A stretch of 64,000 nucleotides of DNA from Stenotrophomonas aracearum (lineage in GTDB: Bacteria; Pseudomonadota; Gammaproteobacteria; Xanthomonadales; Xanthomonadaceae): the NCBI RefSeq assembly GCF_031834615.1, contig NZ_CP115543.1, positions 3,235,001 through 3,299,000 of the forward strand. Direction: 5' to 3'. The notes beneath the pieces were generated by a model that did not search any database, was not told where the DNA came from, and was given only the letters and a program-made list of their open reading frames with translations. Below, in pieces: positions 54,390 through 63,798 of the stretch (positions are counted from its first letter, which is position 1; each line of letters opens with the position of its first letter). The position numbers and the translations under genes are program-made.

Positions 54390-57293
54390 CGCCCCCAAGG
54401 GTGGTCTGGCACCAGTATTCCAGTGACCATCGCCTCCTCCTCTCTCATGTCGCACCCCATGCTAATTCCAAGCGCAATCATTTCTTTGATTGTTGAGATT
54501 CGCCATTTCAGGTCATCAGCATGACCGAGCCAGGTGGTCGACGTTCCGGTGACGGCGGGATTTCTGGTGGAATACGCATAATCGTACAGCTTTCTGTCGC
54601 TCAGCATGTTGTTTTGTTTTTCCCGCGCCTGCGAAATGGCCGTCTGCGTCACTCGCTTTAATTCAGCACAAGGGTCGTCCTGCCCTTCGCAGTATCGGTC
54701 ACAGAGTGATTCCTGCTTGCCCTTCAGTCCTCTTGGCCGCGCACCCTTTTGGATGCAACCAGTTGCCCAGCACCATGACGAGGCGACAAGTCCTGACCCT
54801 AAAATAGGAGGAGCAAGTCTCGGACCGATCGAACCGGCCTCCCTACACGGCCCCGCACCATATTTTAGACAGAACTGTTCAGGTGTTGTTGTCTGCAAGC
54901 CGAACGGATCAGTTCCAGAAAACGGATCGGAGCGCACGTAGCCGTATGTACTTACCCCTCCGTTTAGACCAATTGGGTCGCTTTGCACGTAACGGCCAAT
55001 GGCGGAATCATAGTCGCGATAGTAGTTCTGACTCAGTCCGCTCCCTTCATCGAAGAGCTGGCCCGGAAAGCGCAAGTCGAACTTCTGATCTTTACCATCT
55101 AGATCCGGATCGTTGGAGGGCGCGTTTGTTCCAAACGCCTCCTCAAGAAGGCTCCAACTCCATACAGTGACATCTCGTTGAGGCTCGATAATGGCTCGTG
55201 GCGAGCCGAGATGGTCAGATTCGATATACAGCAGTGCCCCTGCCTGAATGAGTGCTACGGGCCGGGAGCCCAGCCATATCACCTGATGCGCGGGGATACC
55301 ATTCCTATACGCGCCCAGCCATTGGCCCTCCTCACCATGAAGGTTCAATGTGTGTTCGCCGCCTGAAATTTGCAGCGCTCGTTGCCCAGTGCCATTGTGG
55401 AGGTAGCTTGCCTGCGATGAGCCGGGTCGAGTTGCATTGCCAAGCCGACCCGCCAGATCGTATACGTACTGCCACTCGCCCCCAACGGTGAGGGTGTTTC
55501 CCATGGCATCGTACGTGCGCGGAACACCGCCCACCGACATCAGCCGATGACTGTCCGCCGAGTAGGTGTACGCCTGCACGCCAGCCGAATTCGTAAAGCT
55601 AAGCCGATTGCCAGTAGCGTCATAGCTGTACTGCTCAATCGCCACCCCAGTCTGCGCGTCTTTGAACGCAGTCAGGCGCCCCAGTGCGTCGTAGTCCAGC
55701 GTCGCACCCTGCCCTTGCTGGCCCACATCGGTCAGCGAGGTGATGTTGCCCACCGGATCGAACCCAAACGCAATATTCAGCCCATCGCGCGCATCGCTGA
55801 TGGCGACCGGGCGATAGTCCTGGTCGTAGGTGCGGTCCAGTCGGCGGCCATTCCCGAAGGTCCAGGTCTTCACCGGGCCGAAGGGCAGCGTCTTCAGGCC
55901 CTGCAGGAGCACTTCCCGGACGCCACCAGCCGGGGTGACCCCAATGCTTGTAACCTGGCCAAGCGCATCGTAGCCATAGTCGACCAAGCTGCCGTCCGGG
56001 TAGGTCATGGACTGCAGTCGGCCAGAGGCCTCGTAGGCATAGCGCAGCGTCAACGCCTGACCGTCCGTTACCTGCACGCGGCGGACAAGATCGCCCATGA
56101 GGTTGTAGCAGTAGTCCGTGCGACCGCTGGGGTCGATCATGCTGGCGAGCCGGCCCACGCCTGCACGCTCGCCTTCTACGCAGTGGCTGGAGTGCTGGTC
56201 GTAGACGTAGTGGATGTCGGCGGCGGGGTCGATGAAGCTCACCGCCGTGGTGCGGCCCAGCGCGTCGTAGGTGTAGGTGGCCGTTACCCCGCGCGCGTCC
56301 GTTCGGGTCTGCACGTTGCCTGCGCTGTCGTAAGTGAAGGTCGTCGTACCGGTGTCCGGACTGACCTGGGTGGTCAGATCGCCCAAGCCGTTGTAGGCGT
56401 AGCTGGTCTTCAGGCCCTTCGGGTCGGTGACCTCGACCAGGTTGTCCTGCGTGTCATGTACGAACTTGGTCTCGGCCGCAATTCCATCCGAATCCTGCAG
56501 GGTGCGCTTGAGCCGGTTCAGTGGGTCGTATTCGGACTGCGTCTTTCGCTGGAGGGCATCCGTGACCGAAACGGTGTTTCCGCTGGCGTCGTAGCTGAAG
56601 TCGGTAGGATTTGCCGAGGCGTCAGCTTGGGTGATCAGCTGGCCCAGCTGATTGTAGACGCGGGTGAGGGTTCGCTTGAGATCACCGGCGGCGTCTTTAA
56701 TGTCTTCGCCAATACGGTTGCCAGCGTTGTCCAAGGTGTAGTGGATGGTGTTTCCCACGTTGTCGACGACATCGGTCAGGCGATGGGCGGCATCGTAGGT
56801 GTAGGCCGTAAACGCCCCATCGGGCTGAGTGACCTGCTTGATCAATCCATTGGGCCAGTAGGCTATGCGCGTGATGCGGTCGTCAGACTCGGTCGAATCG
56901 TCGGCACCGCGCACCTTAGTGGCGGTCAGCCAGCCGCGCGGGTGGTACTCGAAGTGGGTGATGAGCCCTGCCCCGTCCCCGGACCGACAGCGATCGGCCT
57001 TCGCCATCGTAGGACAGGGTTTCACTGACGTGACCAAGCGCGTCTGTGACCTTCCACAGGTCGCCCTTGCGATACGGGCATGTGGCGGGTGCGCTGACGC
57101 AGCTGGGGTCGTCCGACATGCGGTAGGTGTATATGGTGATGTCGGCCACGTCCGTGCGCGGCCCATCTACTGTCTTGACCAGGCCCAGCAGCGGGCAAGT
57201 TCCAGCTGCGACGTCGCCCGCCTCGCAGTAGGTTGTGGTCTCCACGCGCAACGCGCCAGCGGCGTCGCTCTGCGTGGTCTTCGTGGCTCTGCC
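54386..57293 (-). pseudogene. Rhs3: 5'-truncated, frameshifted rhs gene with unique tip
   Basis: RHS homology begins near 57293 (ATKTTQSDAAGALRVETTTYC, equal to the middle of Rhs2) after an in-frame TAA at 57294-57296. The frame then shifts by one base in the G-rich stretch 56962-56995. Past the shift 800-odd residues of YD repeats and core are intact (DHLGSPRAIIEPQRDVTVWS, RYVQSDPIGL, boundary DPFGL). The tip of about 150 residues has several cysteines (LCDRYCEGQDDPC) and ends GILVPDHPWGR; no known toxin recognised. It is both truncated and shifted, yet its tip and immunity gene look intact. Confidence 0.72.
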
Positions 57294-57524
57294 TTACTGC
57301 GCCTGAATATCAGGAGGCGCGAGCGCTGTCCAATCTCGATGTTCGAGGCTGGGATGAAGGTCTCGAAATGGTCCCCTGGCAGCAAGTAGCGTCCTTGACT
57401 AACTCCACGGCCAAGGTCGGACCAACGAGGGCATTTGCGCCTTCTTTCGCCGGCGCTGGCACTGGCACTGGTGCGAAGTGAATCAACTCGCGGCCACCGT
57501 GCGGGCGCCAGCACTACAAACCGA
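57294..57524. other. Right junction of the rhs island
   Basis: Unassigned DNA between the rhs3 break and the pilB terminator. The plus-strand frame 57233-57481 encodes no recognisable protein; its 3' half (ending GAGTGTGAK) could be a fossil of another gene. No transposase or attachment repeat was seen. Confidence 0.3.
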
Positions 57525-57547
57525 AAGGCCCTGCAATGCAGGGCCTT
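57525..57547 (-). terminator. Terminator of pilB
   Basis: A 10-bp stem, AAGGCCCTGC (57525-57534) and its complement (57538-57547), with a 3-nt loop, followed on the minus strand by TTTCGG. It lies 32 bp after the pilB stop. Confidence 0.7.
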
Positions 57548-57579
57548 GGTACGTCAGACCAATCGGCTGGTCTACGCGG

Positions 57580-59307
57580 TCAATCCTTGGTAACGCGGTT
57601 GATCTCAGCCAGGCTGGTAGTACCCGCAGCCGCCTTTACCAGCGCCGACTGCCGCAGATCATTGATCCCCGCCCGCTGCGCCGCCTCGGCAATCTGGATG
57701 GCATTACCACCTTCCAGCACGATCACTGCGATCTCCTCGCTCATCGGCATGACCTGATAGATACCGGTACGGCCCTTGTAGCCCTCGGTGCATTCTTCGC
57801 AGCCGACCGGCTCGTACAGGGTGATGCCCGCGTCCAGTTGGGCCTGCGTGAACCCTTCGGCCAGCAGCGCGTTGTCCGGCAGGTTCGCTGGGCGCTTGCA
57901 GTTGCTGCACAGGCGACGTGCCAGGCGCTGGGCGATGACCAGGGTCACCGAGCTGGTGATGTTGAACGGGGCGATACCCATGTTCATCAGACGCGCGATG
58001 GTCTGCGGGCCGTCGTTGGTATGCAGGGTGGACAGCACCATATGGCCGGTCTGCGCGGCCTTGACCGCGATTTCGGCGGTTTCCAGATCTCGGATTTCGC
58101 CGACCATGATGACGTCCGGATCCTGTCGCAGGAACGAGCGCAAGGCCGCGGCGAAGGTCATGCCGCGCTTCACGTTCTGCTGCACCTGGTTCACACCGGG
58201 CAGGCGAATTTCGACCGGATCTTCCGCCGTGGAAATATTGCGGGTCTCGTCGTTGAGGATGCCCAGCGCGGTGTACAGCGACACCGTCTTACCCGAACCG
58301 GTCGGGCCGGTGACCAGCACCATGCCGTACGGCTTGTGGATGGCGTCCAGGAACAGCTTCTGCTGCTCGGGCTCGTAGCCCAGCTTGTCGATACCCAGCT
58401 TGGCGGCGCTGCCATCCAGGATACGCAGCACCACCTTTTCGCCGAACAGCGTCGGCAGGGTGCTCACGCGGAAGTCGATCTGCTTGGTCTTGGACAGGTT
58501 GAGCTTGATGCGTCCGTCCTGCGGGACGCGCTTTTCGGCGATATCCAGCTGGGACATGACCTTCAGACGCGCCGCGATGCGCTGGTTGAGCTTGACCGGG
58601 GCCTTGGCCACGTTCTTGAGCAGGCCGTCGATGCGGAAGCGGACGCGGTAATCGTCTTCGTACGGCTCGAAGTGGATGTCCGAGGCGCCCTTGCGGATGG
58701 CGTCTACCAGAACCTTGTTTACGAACTTCACTACCGGCGTGTCGTCGCCTTTGGCGTCTACGCCGGAGTCTGTGGTGCCTCCCTCCTCGTCACCAACGGA
58801 GACATCCAAATCACCCATACCCTCGTCGTCGCCGCCAAGGGAGCCGCCCAAGGTATCGTGCTTTGACTGCCATTGCTCTAGCGTGCGCCTGATCTGGTCT
58901 TCATCGACCAGAATCGGCTCGACCACTAGATTGGTGTGAAACTTGATCTCGTCCAGCGAATGAGTGGGATCGCTGGTACCAATGAACAGCTTGCCGCCAC
59001 GCTTGAACAAGGGCAGCACGTGATGCTTTCGCAGCAGTTCTTCACTGACAAGGCTGATCGCGCTTTGCGAGCTGTCGAAGACGTTCACATCCAGCAGCGG
59101 CATGCCAAATTCAAGCGCATTAGCTGCGGCCAGCTGGGCTGGCGTAACGACCTTCTTCTCAGCAAAGTACTGCGGCAGCGGCTGTTTGGCCGCTGCAGCC
59201 TTGGCCATGGCGTCGCGCGCGGAGGCCTCATCCAGCGCCCCGTCCTGGACCAGACGCCGGGCAATGCCGGTGATGCCGACGAGGTTGGCGGTAACGATGG
59301 CATTCAT
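57580..59307 (-). CDS. pilB: Type IV pilus assembly ATPase PilB
   Basis: Cytoplasmic hexameric ATPase that powers pilus extension. An N-terminal MshEN-like domain is followed by the catalytic half: GASDIHFEPYEDDYRVRFRIDG, Walker A GPTGSGKT at 334-341, Asp box EDPVEIRLPG, GEIRDLETAEIAVKAAQTGH and the His box STLHTND. A zinc motif with C-x2-C pairs (CSNC, CEEC) follows. Length is 575 residues. GAGGA 8 bp before the ATG. It lies 51 bp downstream of the spermidine-synthase-like gene in the same direction. Confidence 0.96.
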   Translation of the reverse strand: MNAIVTANLVGITGIARRLVQDGALDEASARDAMAKAAAAKQPLPQYFAEKKVVTPAQLAAANALEFGMPLLDVNVFDSSQSAISLVSEELLRKHHVLPLFKRGGKLFIGTSDPTHSLDEIKFHTNLVVEPILVDEDQIRRTLEQWQSKHDTLGGSLGGDDEGMGDLDVSVGDEEGGTTDSGVDAKGDDTPVVKFVNKVLVDAIRKGASDIHFEPYEDDYRVRFRIDGLLKNVAKAPVKLNQRIAARLKVMSQLDIAEKRVPQDGRIKLNLSKTKQIDFRVSTLPTLFGEKVVLRILDGSAAKLGIDKLGYEPEQQKLFLDAIHKPYGMVLVTGPTGSGKTVSLYTALGILNDETRNISTAEDPVEIRLPGVNQVQQNVKRGMTFAAALRSFLRQDPDVIMVGEIRDLETAEIAVKAAQTGHMVLSTLHTNDGPQTIARLMNMGIAPFNITSSVTLVIAQRLARRLCSNCKRPANLPDNALLAEGFTQAQLDAGITLYEPVGCEECTEGYKGRTGIYQVMPMSEEIAVIVLEGGNAIQIAEAAQRAGINDLRQSALVKAAAGTTSLAEINRVTKD

Positions 59308-59358
59308 AAATCAGTCCTCTCTACAACACGAGCATGAGGTTATGGAGGCGACGTCAGA

Positions 59359-62300
59359 TCACGGCTGCGCCGCCATGTGGGTCAGGATACGCAGCGGCGA
59401 ACTGTTCCGCACCAGTGGCTGCAGGAGCGGGTCGTATCGCTCATGGGCCTGTTTTGCGACATCTGCACGCTGCGATGCTAGCGCCGCGTACTGGACCGCA
59501 CCCACCACATAGTAGCTGACCATCGCATTTCCGAACGCAAACTTGGCGCTGGGTCCGTCAAGGATCCGTGTTCCGGCCTCTATCACCTCATCATGTCGAT
59601 CCTGAGACGCGGCCCCCACTAATGCCAACGCATTCTGAACCAACGGATCGCCAGGCACACAGCTCAGCCAAGCAGGCCGGTCCCAAAGCTCCGACTGACC
59701 GGGAGCATCCAAGTACGGCACGGTCTCCATTGCCACCGATATGATGAGTGACGCACTGCTTTCTGGATCTGCGTCCAGCGAACAGGATTGGGCACGAGCT
59801 CGCAATACTTCCGCGTTCAGCCGCTCACCCGCGTTTGCGACCCCTTCACCGTCGGAGGGGTGGCCCATCAAAACACCCTTCAGCTCCTTCGCTGACTGCC
59901 ATTTGCGCACGGTAGCGAGCGGCAAACCATCAACCTCGCCTTGCGCGGCTTCTTCACGTGCCGCTATGGCGCCAAGATGGCGAGCCACTGGCCAAGGAGC
60001 GCTTGCAAATGCGCCGAACTCCGCAACGTTTGCCCCACGGAAGCGTGATTCGGGTGCCTTCAGTTGGAGGATGGGGAAGAAGTCGGAGTTCGCCCGCGCT
60101 GGGTACTGGGATACGTAGGCCAGCAGCGCACGCTTGTCCATCACAAAGCCATCCTGCATATCGCGCACACCATGCACGCCGACGCGCTCCAAGTCTGCCT
60201 TCAACAGCGGATCCGAGAACACTGAACCCTCAAGGCGGGGGACCTTTCCGCGCGGAGATGCCACCAAAATAAGGTCGCTATCGTTCGCCAGGTAGGCATG
60301 CACATCGTTGAAGTTGGCAAGCATGCCCGTCAGGACGGAGCTAACCAGTTCCGGATCGATCTCGTACAGCTGCAACCATTGGACGAAAAGCCCGTCACTA
60401 TTCAGCTGCCTGGGCACGAAAGCATAGAATTCCTTACTGAACAGCGATGCCGTGCCCCCCATCCAAGGGTTCGATGGCTCTGAGATGATCAGGTCGTAAT
60501 GCGCAGGCGATGAAGAGAAGTAGGATTTTGCGTCGTCAATTACGATGTGCGAACGCGTATCGTCAAACGCACGCTGTACACGCGGACCAAAGTGCCGTGC
60601 ACCTTCGACCATTGCTGGCTCTATTTCGACGGTATCCACCCTGCCAATACGAGGACTGCCCATGAGGGTGTGAGTCGTCAAGCCGGAGCCGAACCCGATT
60701 ACCCCAACTCGCTCGTAGCTTTCCTTCATTGCCATCGGCAACGCGGCCAGAATGACCATGGTGGATTCGTCGGTCGTAGGTGACTGCGCAAAAGTTGCTG
60801 CCATGCCAGCGTCAACCTTGCCATTCGTGGCGATGGAGCGCACCTGCCCCTTCAATTCGCCATGGTTTGGTACTTCGTACACGGCTACAGTCGCAGTTTT
60901 TCCGTCCTTGAGATACAGCATCTTCGCATCTTCCGCGAGGCTGACCCTACCGTGACGGTATACCGACGAGGTCAGCATTAGCGGGTCAAAGCGTACGAAT
61001 AGAAGCGCACAGGCCATGCCAATTGCGGAGAGAATTAGCGCTTTCCCGGAGGGAGGAATACGCCCCCCTACCTGAAGGCTATAACGTCGCAGCAGAACCA
61101 CGCCGAGCAGCAGATCGACAGCGGCGGCAGCGGCCAAAGCCAATTTCAGCCCCAACATGGGCAGCAGCAAGTGCACAGTCGCCAGCACGCCCACGATCGC
61201 ACCAAGGGTATTGAACGCATAGACCTGACCAATGGCCTTCTCGCCCTGCCCCTGGCGCAACAGCGCTAAGGTCAGCAGCGGAAGTGTCATACCGGCAAAG
61301 AATGCGGCGGGGAACATCACCAGCAATGAAATGAGGCCGCTGGCCAAGTTGTAAAGACCATAGCCTTCTGCATTGCGCACGATCACGCGCATCAGCCAAC
61401 CGACCCACTCGAACGAGTTGGCATAGACAAACATGGATGCCAGGGCCGCAAGACCCATCCAGACCTGCACCCAGCCCGCCGTAACCAGTGGTGAGGCCAG
61501 ACGGTCCGCGCGCGAACGCAGCCACAGGCCACCGAAGGCGATGCCGGCAATGAATGACGCCAGCATCAGCTCGAAGGCGTGAATGGTGGTGCCGAGCGCA
61601 AGCGAAAGCATGCGCACCCAGGTAATCTCGTAAACGAAGGACGACGCGCCGGTGAGCCCGGCGACGATCAAGATGAACAATGGGCCGCGCCCACTGTCCA
61701 CCGAAGCAGGCATCTCGGCAATAGCCGATTCCCGTTCCATCTTGCTCAGCGGATAAACCGCAATGGCGATCAGGATGTTGAGCAACCCGGCAGACATGAT
61801 CGTGCCCGGGAGGCCCACCCAAGGCAGGAGTAGGTAAGTAGACGCCAGGGCGCCTGCGGCAGCGCCTATGCTGTTGGAGAAATATAGCCCGGCAAGCACG
61901 CGACCTTCTGCATGTGGCTGCAGGCGCATGAAGCCCGCACTCATCAGCGGGAAGGTGGCGCCGAGTAACACACATTGCGGCAGCACCAGCAGAGTAGCCA
62001 TACCCCAGCGAACCCAGTTGACCCCGCTACCGCCCATGGCCGGGAATACACTGGTGTAGGCCCACTGCGTTGCACCTTGGAACAGCGGATCGAATGCGAG
62101 GCCTAGCAGGCCGATGACCAGTTCGATTGCCGCGTAGGCCAGCAACGGGCGCTTCAGGTTGACGCTGCGTCGACTGACCAGCCATGCGCCAGCGGCCATG
62201 CCGCCCATGAACAGCAGCAAGACCAGCGACTGTGCATAAGAAGAGTGACCCAGAAAAAGTCCCAAGTATTGGGTCCAGATCGACTGGTAGATCAGGCCGG

Positions 62301-62364
62301 AAAACCCGGACAGCACAAATACCCACAACAGCAGCGTGCCGCTGCGCGACTTCTCTGAATTCAC
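59359..62364 (-). CDS. Membrane protein with fused spermidine-synthase-like domain
   Basis: About 1001 residues. The first about 460 residues hold some 12-14 membrane helices (FVLSGFSGLIYQSIWTQYLG, AYAAIELVIGLLGLAF, YEITWVRMLSLALG). The next part is a methyltransferase-fold aminopropyltransferase-like domain: VGVIGFGSGLTTHTLM, VDTVEIEPAMVEGARHFGP, HIVIDDAKSYF and YDLIISEPSNPWMGGTASLF. The C-terminal about 200 residues are helical, probably periplasmic or regulatory. A GTG at 62364 with GGGGTGG upstream is preferred. Such fused transporter/spermidine-synthase proteins are known but uncharacterised. Its place between pilA and pilB suggests a link to pilin; the substrate is unknown. Confidence 0.75.
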   Translation of the reverse strand: MNSEKSRSGTLLLWVFVLSGFSGLIYQSIWTQYLGLFLGHSSYAQSLVLLLFMGGMAAGAWLVSRRSVNLKRPLLAYAAIELVIGLLGLAFDPLFQGATQWAYTSVFPAMGGSGVNWVRWGMATLLVLPQCVLLGATFPLMSAGFMRLQPHAEGRVLAGLYFSNSIGAAAGALASTYLLLPWVGLPGTIMSAGLLNILIAIAVYPLSKMERESAIAEMPASVDSGRGPLFILIVAGLTGASSFVYEITWVRMLSLALGTTIHAFELMLASFIAGIAFGGLWLRSRADRLASPLVTAGWVQVWMGLAALASMFVYANSFEWVGWLMRVIVRNAEGYGLYNLASGLISLLVMFPAAFFAGMTLPLLTLALLRQGQGEKAIGQVYAFNTLGAIVGVLATVHLLLPMLGLKLALAAAAAVDLLLGVVLLRRYSLQVGGRIPPSGKALILSAIGMACALLFVRFDPLMLTSSVYRHGRVSLAEDAKMLYLKDGKTATVAVYEVPNHGELKGQVRSIATNGKVDAGMAATFAQSPTTDESTMVILAALPMAMKESYERVGVIGFGSGLTTHTLMGSPRIGRVDTVEIEPAMVEGARHFGPRVQRAFDDTRSHIVIDDAKSYFSSSPAHYDLIISEPSNPWMGGTASLFSKEFYAFVPRQLNSDGLFVQWLQLYEIDPELVSSVLTGMLANFNDVHAYLANDSDLILVASPRGKVPRLEGSVFSDPLLKADLERVGVHGVRDMQDGFVMDKRALLAYVSQYPARANSDFFPILQLKAPESRFRGANVAEFGAFASAPWPVARHLGAIAAREEAAQGEVDGLPLATVRKWQSAKELKGVLMGHPSDGEGVANAGERLNAEVLRARAQSCSLDADPESSASLIISVAMETVPYLDAPGQSELWDRPAWLSCVPGDPLVQNALALVGAASQDRHDEVIEAGTRILDGPSAKFAFGNAMVSYYVVGAVQYAALASQRADVAKQAHERYDPLLQPLVRNSSPLRILTHMAAQP

Positions 62365-62454
62365 TTGCCACCCCAAGAATGTGTAACCGGATCAGGACCT
62401 CTGCGGCTATCCCCGGACCACCGCAATGCGCAGCTTAACAGCTGCATGACCGGT

Positions 62455-62883
62455 TTAGCGGCATGCTTTGGGCAAATGCTTGGGCGCGATGGTAGTTCCT
62501 GCGCCGTTGCAGGTCCAACGTGTAGCCCCCGCTACGGACCAGTCCGGAACCCACTGCAGTTCCAGCAGCTTGATCTCCGCATTGGCGTCCGGACCGCCGT
62601 ACGCCACGGTGATCGCCCCACCGGCGCCCACCGTAACTGACGAAACGAAGCGGCCACTCATGGGAGCAGTGACCCCCACCTGAGCATTGCTGGTAGGCGG
62701 AGTGCCAGTTGCCCACTGGTACTCACCCACGGCCACCTTCAGATCTGCCGCCAAGGTCATACCCTCTGCTACCTGGGCCCGGATGAGATAGTCCTGATAG
62801 GCAGGCAGAGCAATGGCCGCCAGGATCGCGACAATCGCAACGACGATCATCAACTCTATCAATGTAAAACCGCGCTGTTGCAT
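62455..62883 (-). CDS. pilA: Type IV pilin, second copy
   Basis: 142-residue major-pilin-like protein. A five-residue leader MQQRG precedes the mature [19 protein letters not shown] with the conserved E5, then YQDYLIRAQVAEG. The C-terminal disulfide loop spans the last two cysteines (WTCNG and LPKACR). The N-terminal 40 residues are almost identical to those of the pilin at 63007-63435 while the head diverges. GGGGAG precedes the ATG. Own sigma-54 promoter upstream. Confidence 0.92.
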   Translation of the reverse strand: MQQRGFTLIELMIVVAIVAILAAIALPAYQDYLIRAQVAEGMTLAADLKVAVGEYQWATGTPPTSNAQVGVTAPMSGRFVSSVTVGAGGAITVAYGGPDANAEIKLLELQWVPDWSVAGATRWTCNGAGTTIAPKHLPKACR

Positions 62884-62918
62884 GGAACTCCCCTGGTCTC
62901 CCCGTATCTACCAAACGA

Positions 62919-62934
62919 AGCAGAAACCGTGCCA
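62919..62934 (-). promoter_or_regulatory. Sigma-54 promoter of the second pilin gene
   Basis: Minus strand reads TGGCACGGTTTCTGCT: GG and GC separated by exactly 10 bp as in the -24/-12 consensus. It lies 36 bp before the ATG and just beyond the first pilin's terminator. Confidence 0.75.
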
Positions 62935-62937
62935 ACG

Positions 62938-62975
62938 CCAAAAAAGAAACGGGGCCCGGCTAAGCCGGACCCCGT
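62938..62975 (-). terminator. Rho-independent terminator of the first pilin gene
   Basis: A 12-bp stem, 62949-62960 with 62964-62975 (one G-U pair), loop of 3. It is followed on the minus strand by a T-rich run at about 62938-62948. It separates the two pilin transcription units. Confidence 0.9.
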
Positions 62976-63006
62976 AATCACTTACGCGAGAGCTACTGGC
63001 GCGCTA

Positions 63007-63435
63007 TTAGCGGCAGGCCTTCGGCAGGTACTTCGGAGCAACCTTGGTGCCGTCGCCAGCGCAAGCCCACGAGATCGAACCGTTGTTGTCGGTCGCAGTC
63101 AGCTTCAGGGTGCCGGTCGAGATCTTGCTGTTCGCTTCGTTACCGAAGGTAGCGGTGATCACGTTGTTCTTCACCTCGACGCCGGTGACGTACTTGCCCT
63201 TGATGTTGGTAGCAGCTTCAATGCCTGCGGCAGTGTTATCGGCCGGGAAAGCACCGGTGTTCGCATAGGTTTCAGCCACGGCCGACTTCGCGCCCGAGGT
63301 CAGGGTGAGGCCTTCCGACACCTGCGAACGGATCAGGTAGTCCTGGTAAGCCGGCAGAGCGATGGCGGCCAGGATTGCGATGATCGCGACGACGATCATC
63401 AGTTCGATCAGGGTGAAGCCCTTCTGATTCTTCAT
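63007..63435 (-). CDS. pilA: Type IV pilin PilA
   Basis: 142-residue pilin. The leader MKNQKG is cut before [20 protein letters not shown]5 is present; [13 protein letters not shown] follows. The C-terminal disulfide loop lies between ISWACAG and LPKACR. ATG 63435 has AGGGGA 7 bp upstream; the open frame runs farther up but would not give a prepilin. A sigma-54 promoter lies about 100 bp upstream, the expected target of PilR. It is divergent from pilC. Confidence 0.95.
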   Translation of the reverse strand: MKNQKGFTLIELMIVVAIIAILAAIALPAYQDYLIRSQVSEGLTLTSGAKSAVAETYANTGAFPADNTAAGIEAATNIKGKYVTGVEVKNNVITATFGNEANSKISTGTLKLTATDNNGSISWACAGDGTKVAPKYLPKACR

Positions 63436-63537
63436 GTGTACATCCCCTAGAGGTAGATAGATAGATTTAGGACACTGGGCCTTGGCCCGGCCGGCAAGCC
63501 GACTGAGCATGGCGGGCGCCCCGTGCGGTTGGATCAA

Positions 63538-63553
63538 AGCAGGTTGCGTGCCA
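63538..63553 (-). promoter_or_regulatory. Sigma-54 promoter of pilA
   Basis: Minus strand reads TGGCACGCAACCTGCT, with the GG and GC elements 10 bp apart. Predicted transcript start is near 63525, giving a leader of about 90 nt. Confidence 0.8.
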
Positions 63554-63635
63554 AGTTCCCCGGCGATGCCCCCAACATTCCCCGGCGCAATAATGGCAGC
63601 AATCCCAAGGATTGGAACCCCCCTCACAGTTTTTT

Positions 63636-63669
63636 GCGACGCACCCGGCAATGTGACGCACTGCGTCAC
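63636..63669. promoter_or_regulatory. Candidate activator sites upstream of pilA
   Basis: GCGACGCAC at 63636-63644 and GTGACGCAC at 63653-63661 are near-direct repeats. The second is half of a palindrome, GTGACGC-ACT-GCGTCAC at 63653-63669. They lie about 110-145 bp upstream of the predicted pilA start, where PilR would be expected to bind. They could equally serve pilC. The rest of the 363-bp gap shows nothing further. Confidence 0.4.
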
Positions 63670-63798
63670 CTTCTGACGGGCTTGGCCCACAGGATCTGCC
63701 CAGATCGACTCGTCCGCAGGGATGCACACCCGCCCAAGAACCGGCTACCATGCGCCGAGATAGCCCGCCTGGGGATGGTGTGGCTGGGGAGCCCTGTT

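Noticed and set aside
57233..57481. 82-codon plus-strand ORF at the right island junction
   Set aside because: Its first third overlaps rhs3 DNA on the other strand and the remainder matches no family; there is no good ribosome site, so it is described only as junction DNA.
63652..63670. CRP/Clp binding site (TGTGA...TCAC) upstream of pilA
   Set aside because: The half-sites are 9 bp apart instead of 6, so it does not fit the CRP/Clp consensus; kept only as an unassigned palindrome.
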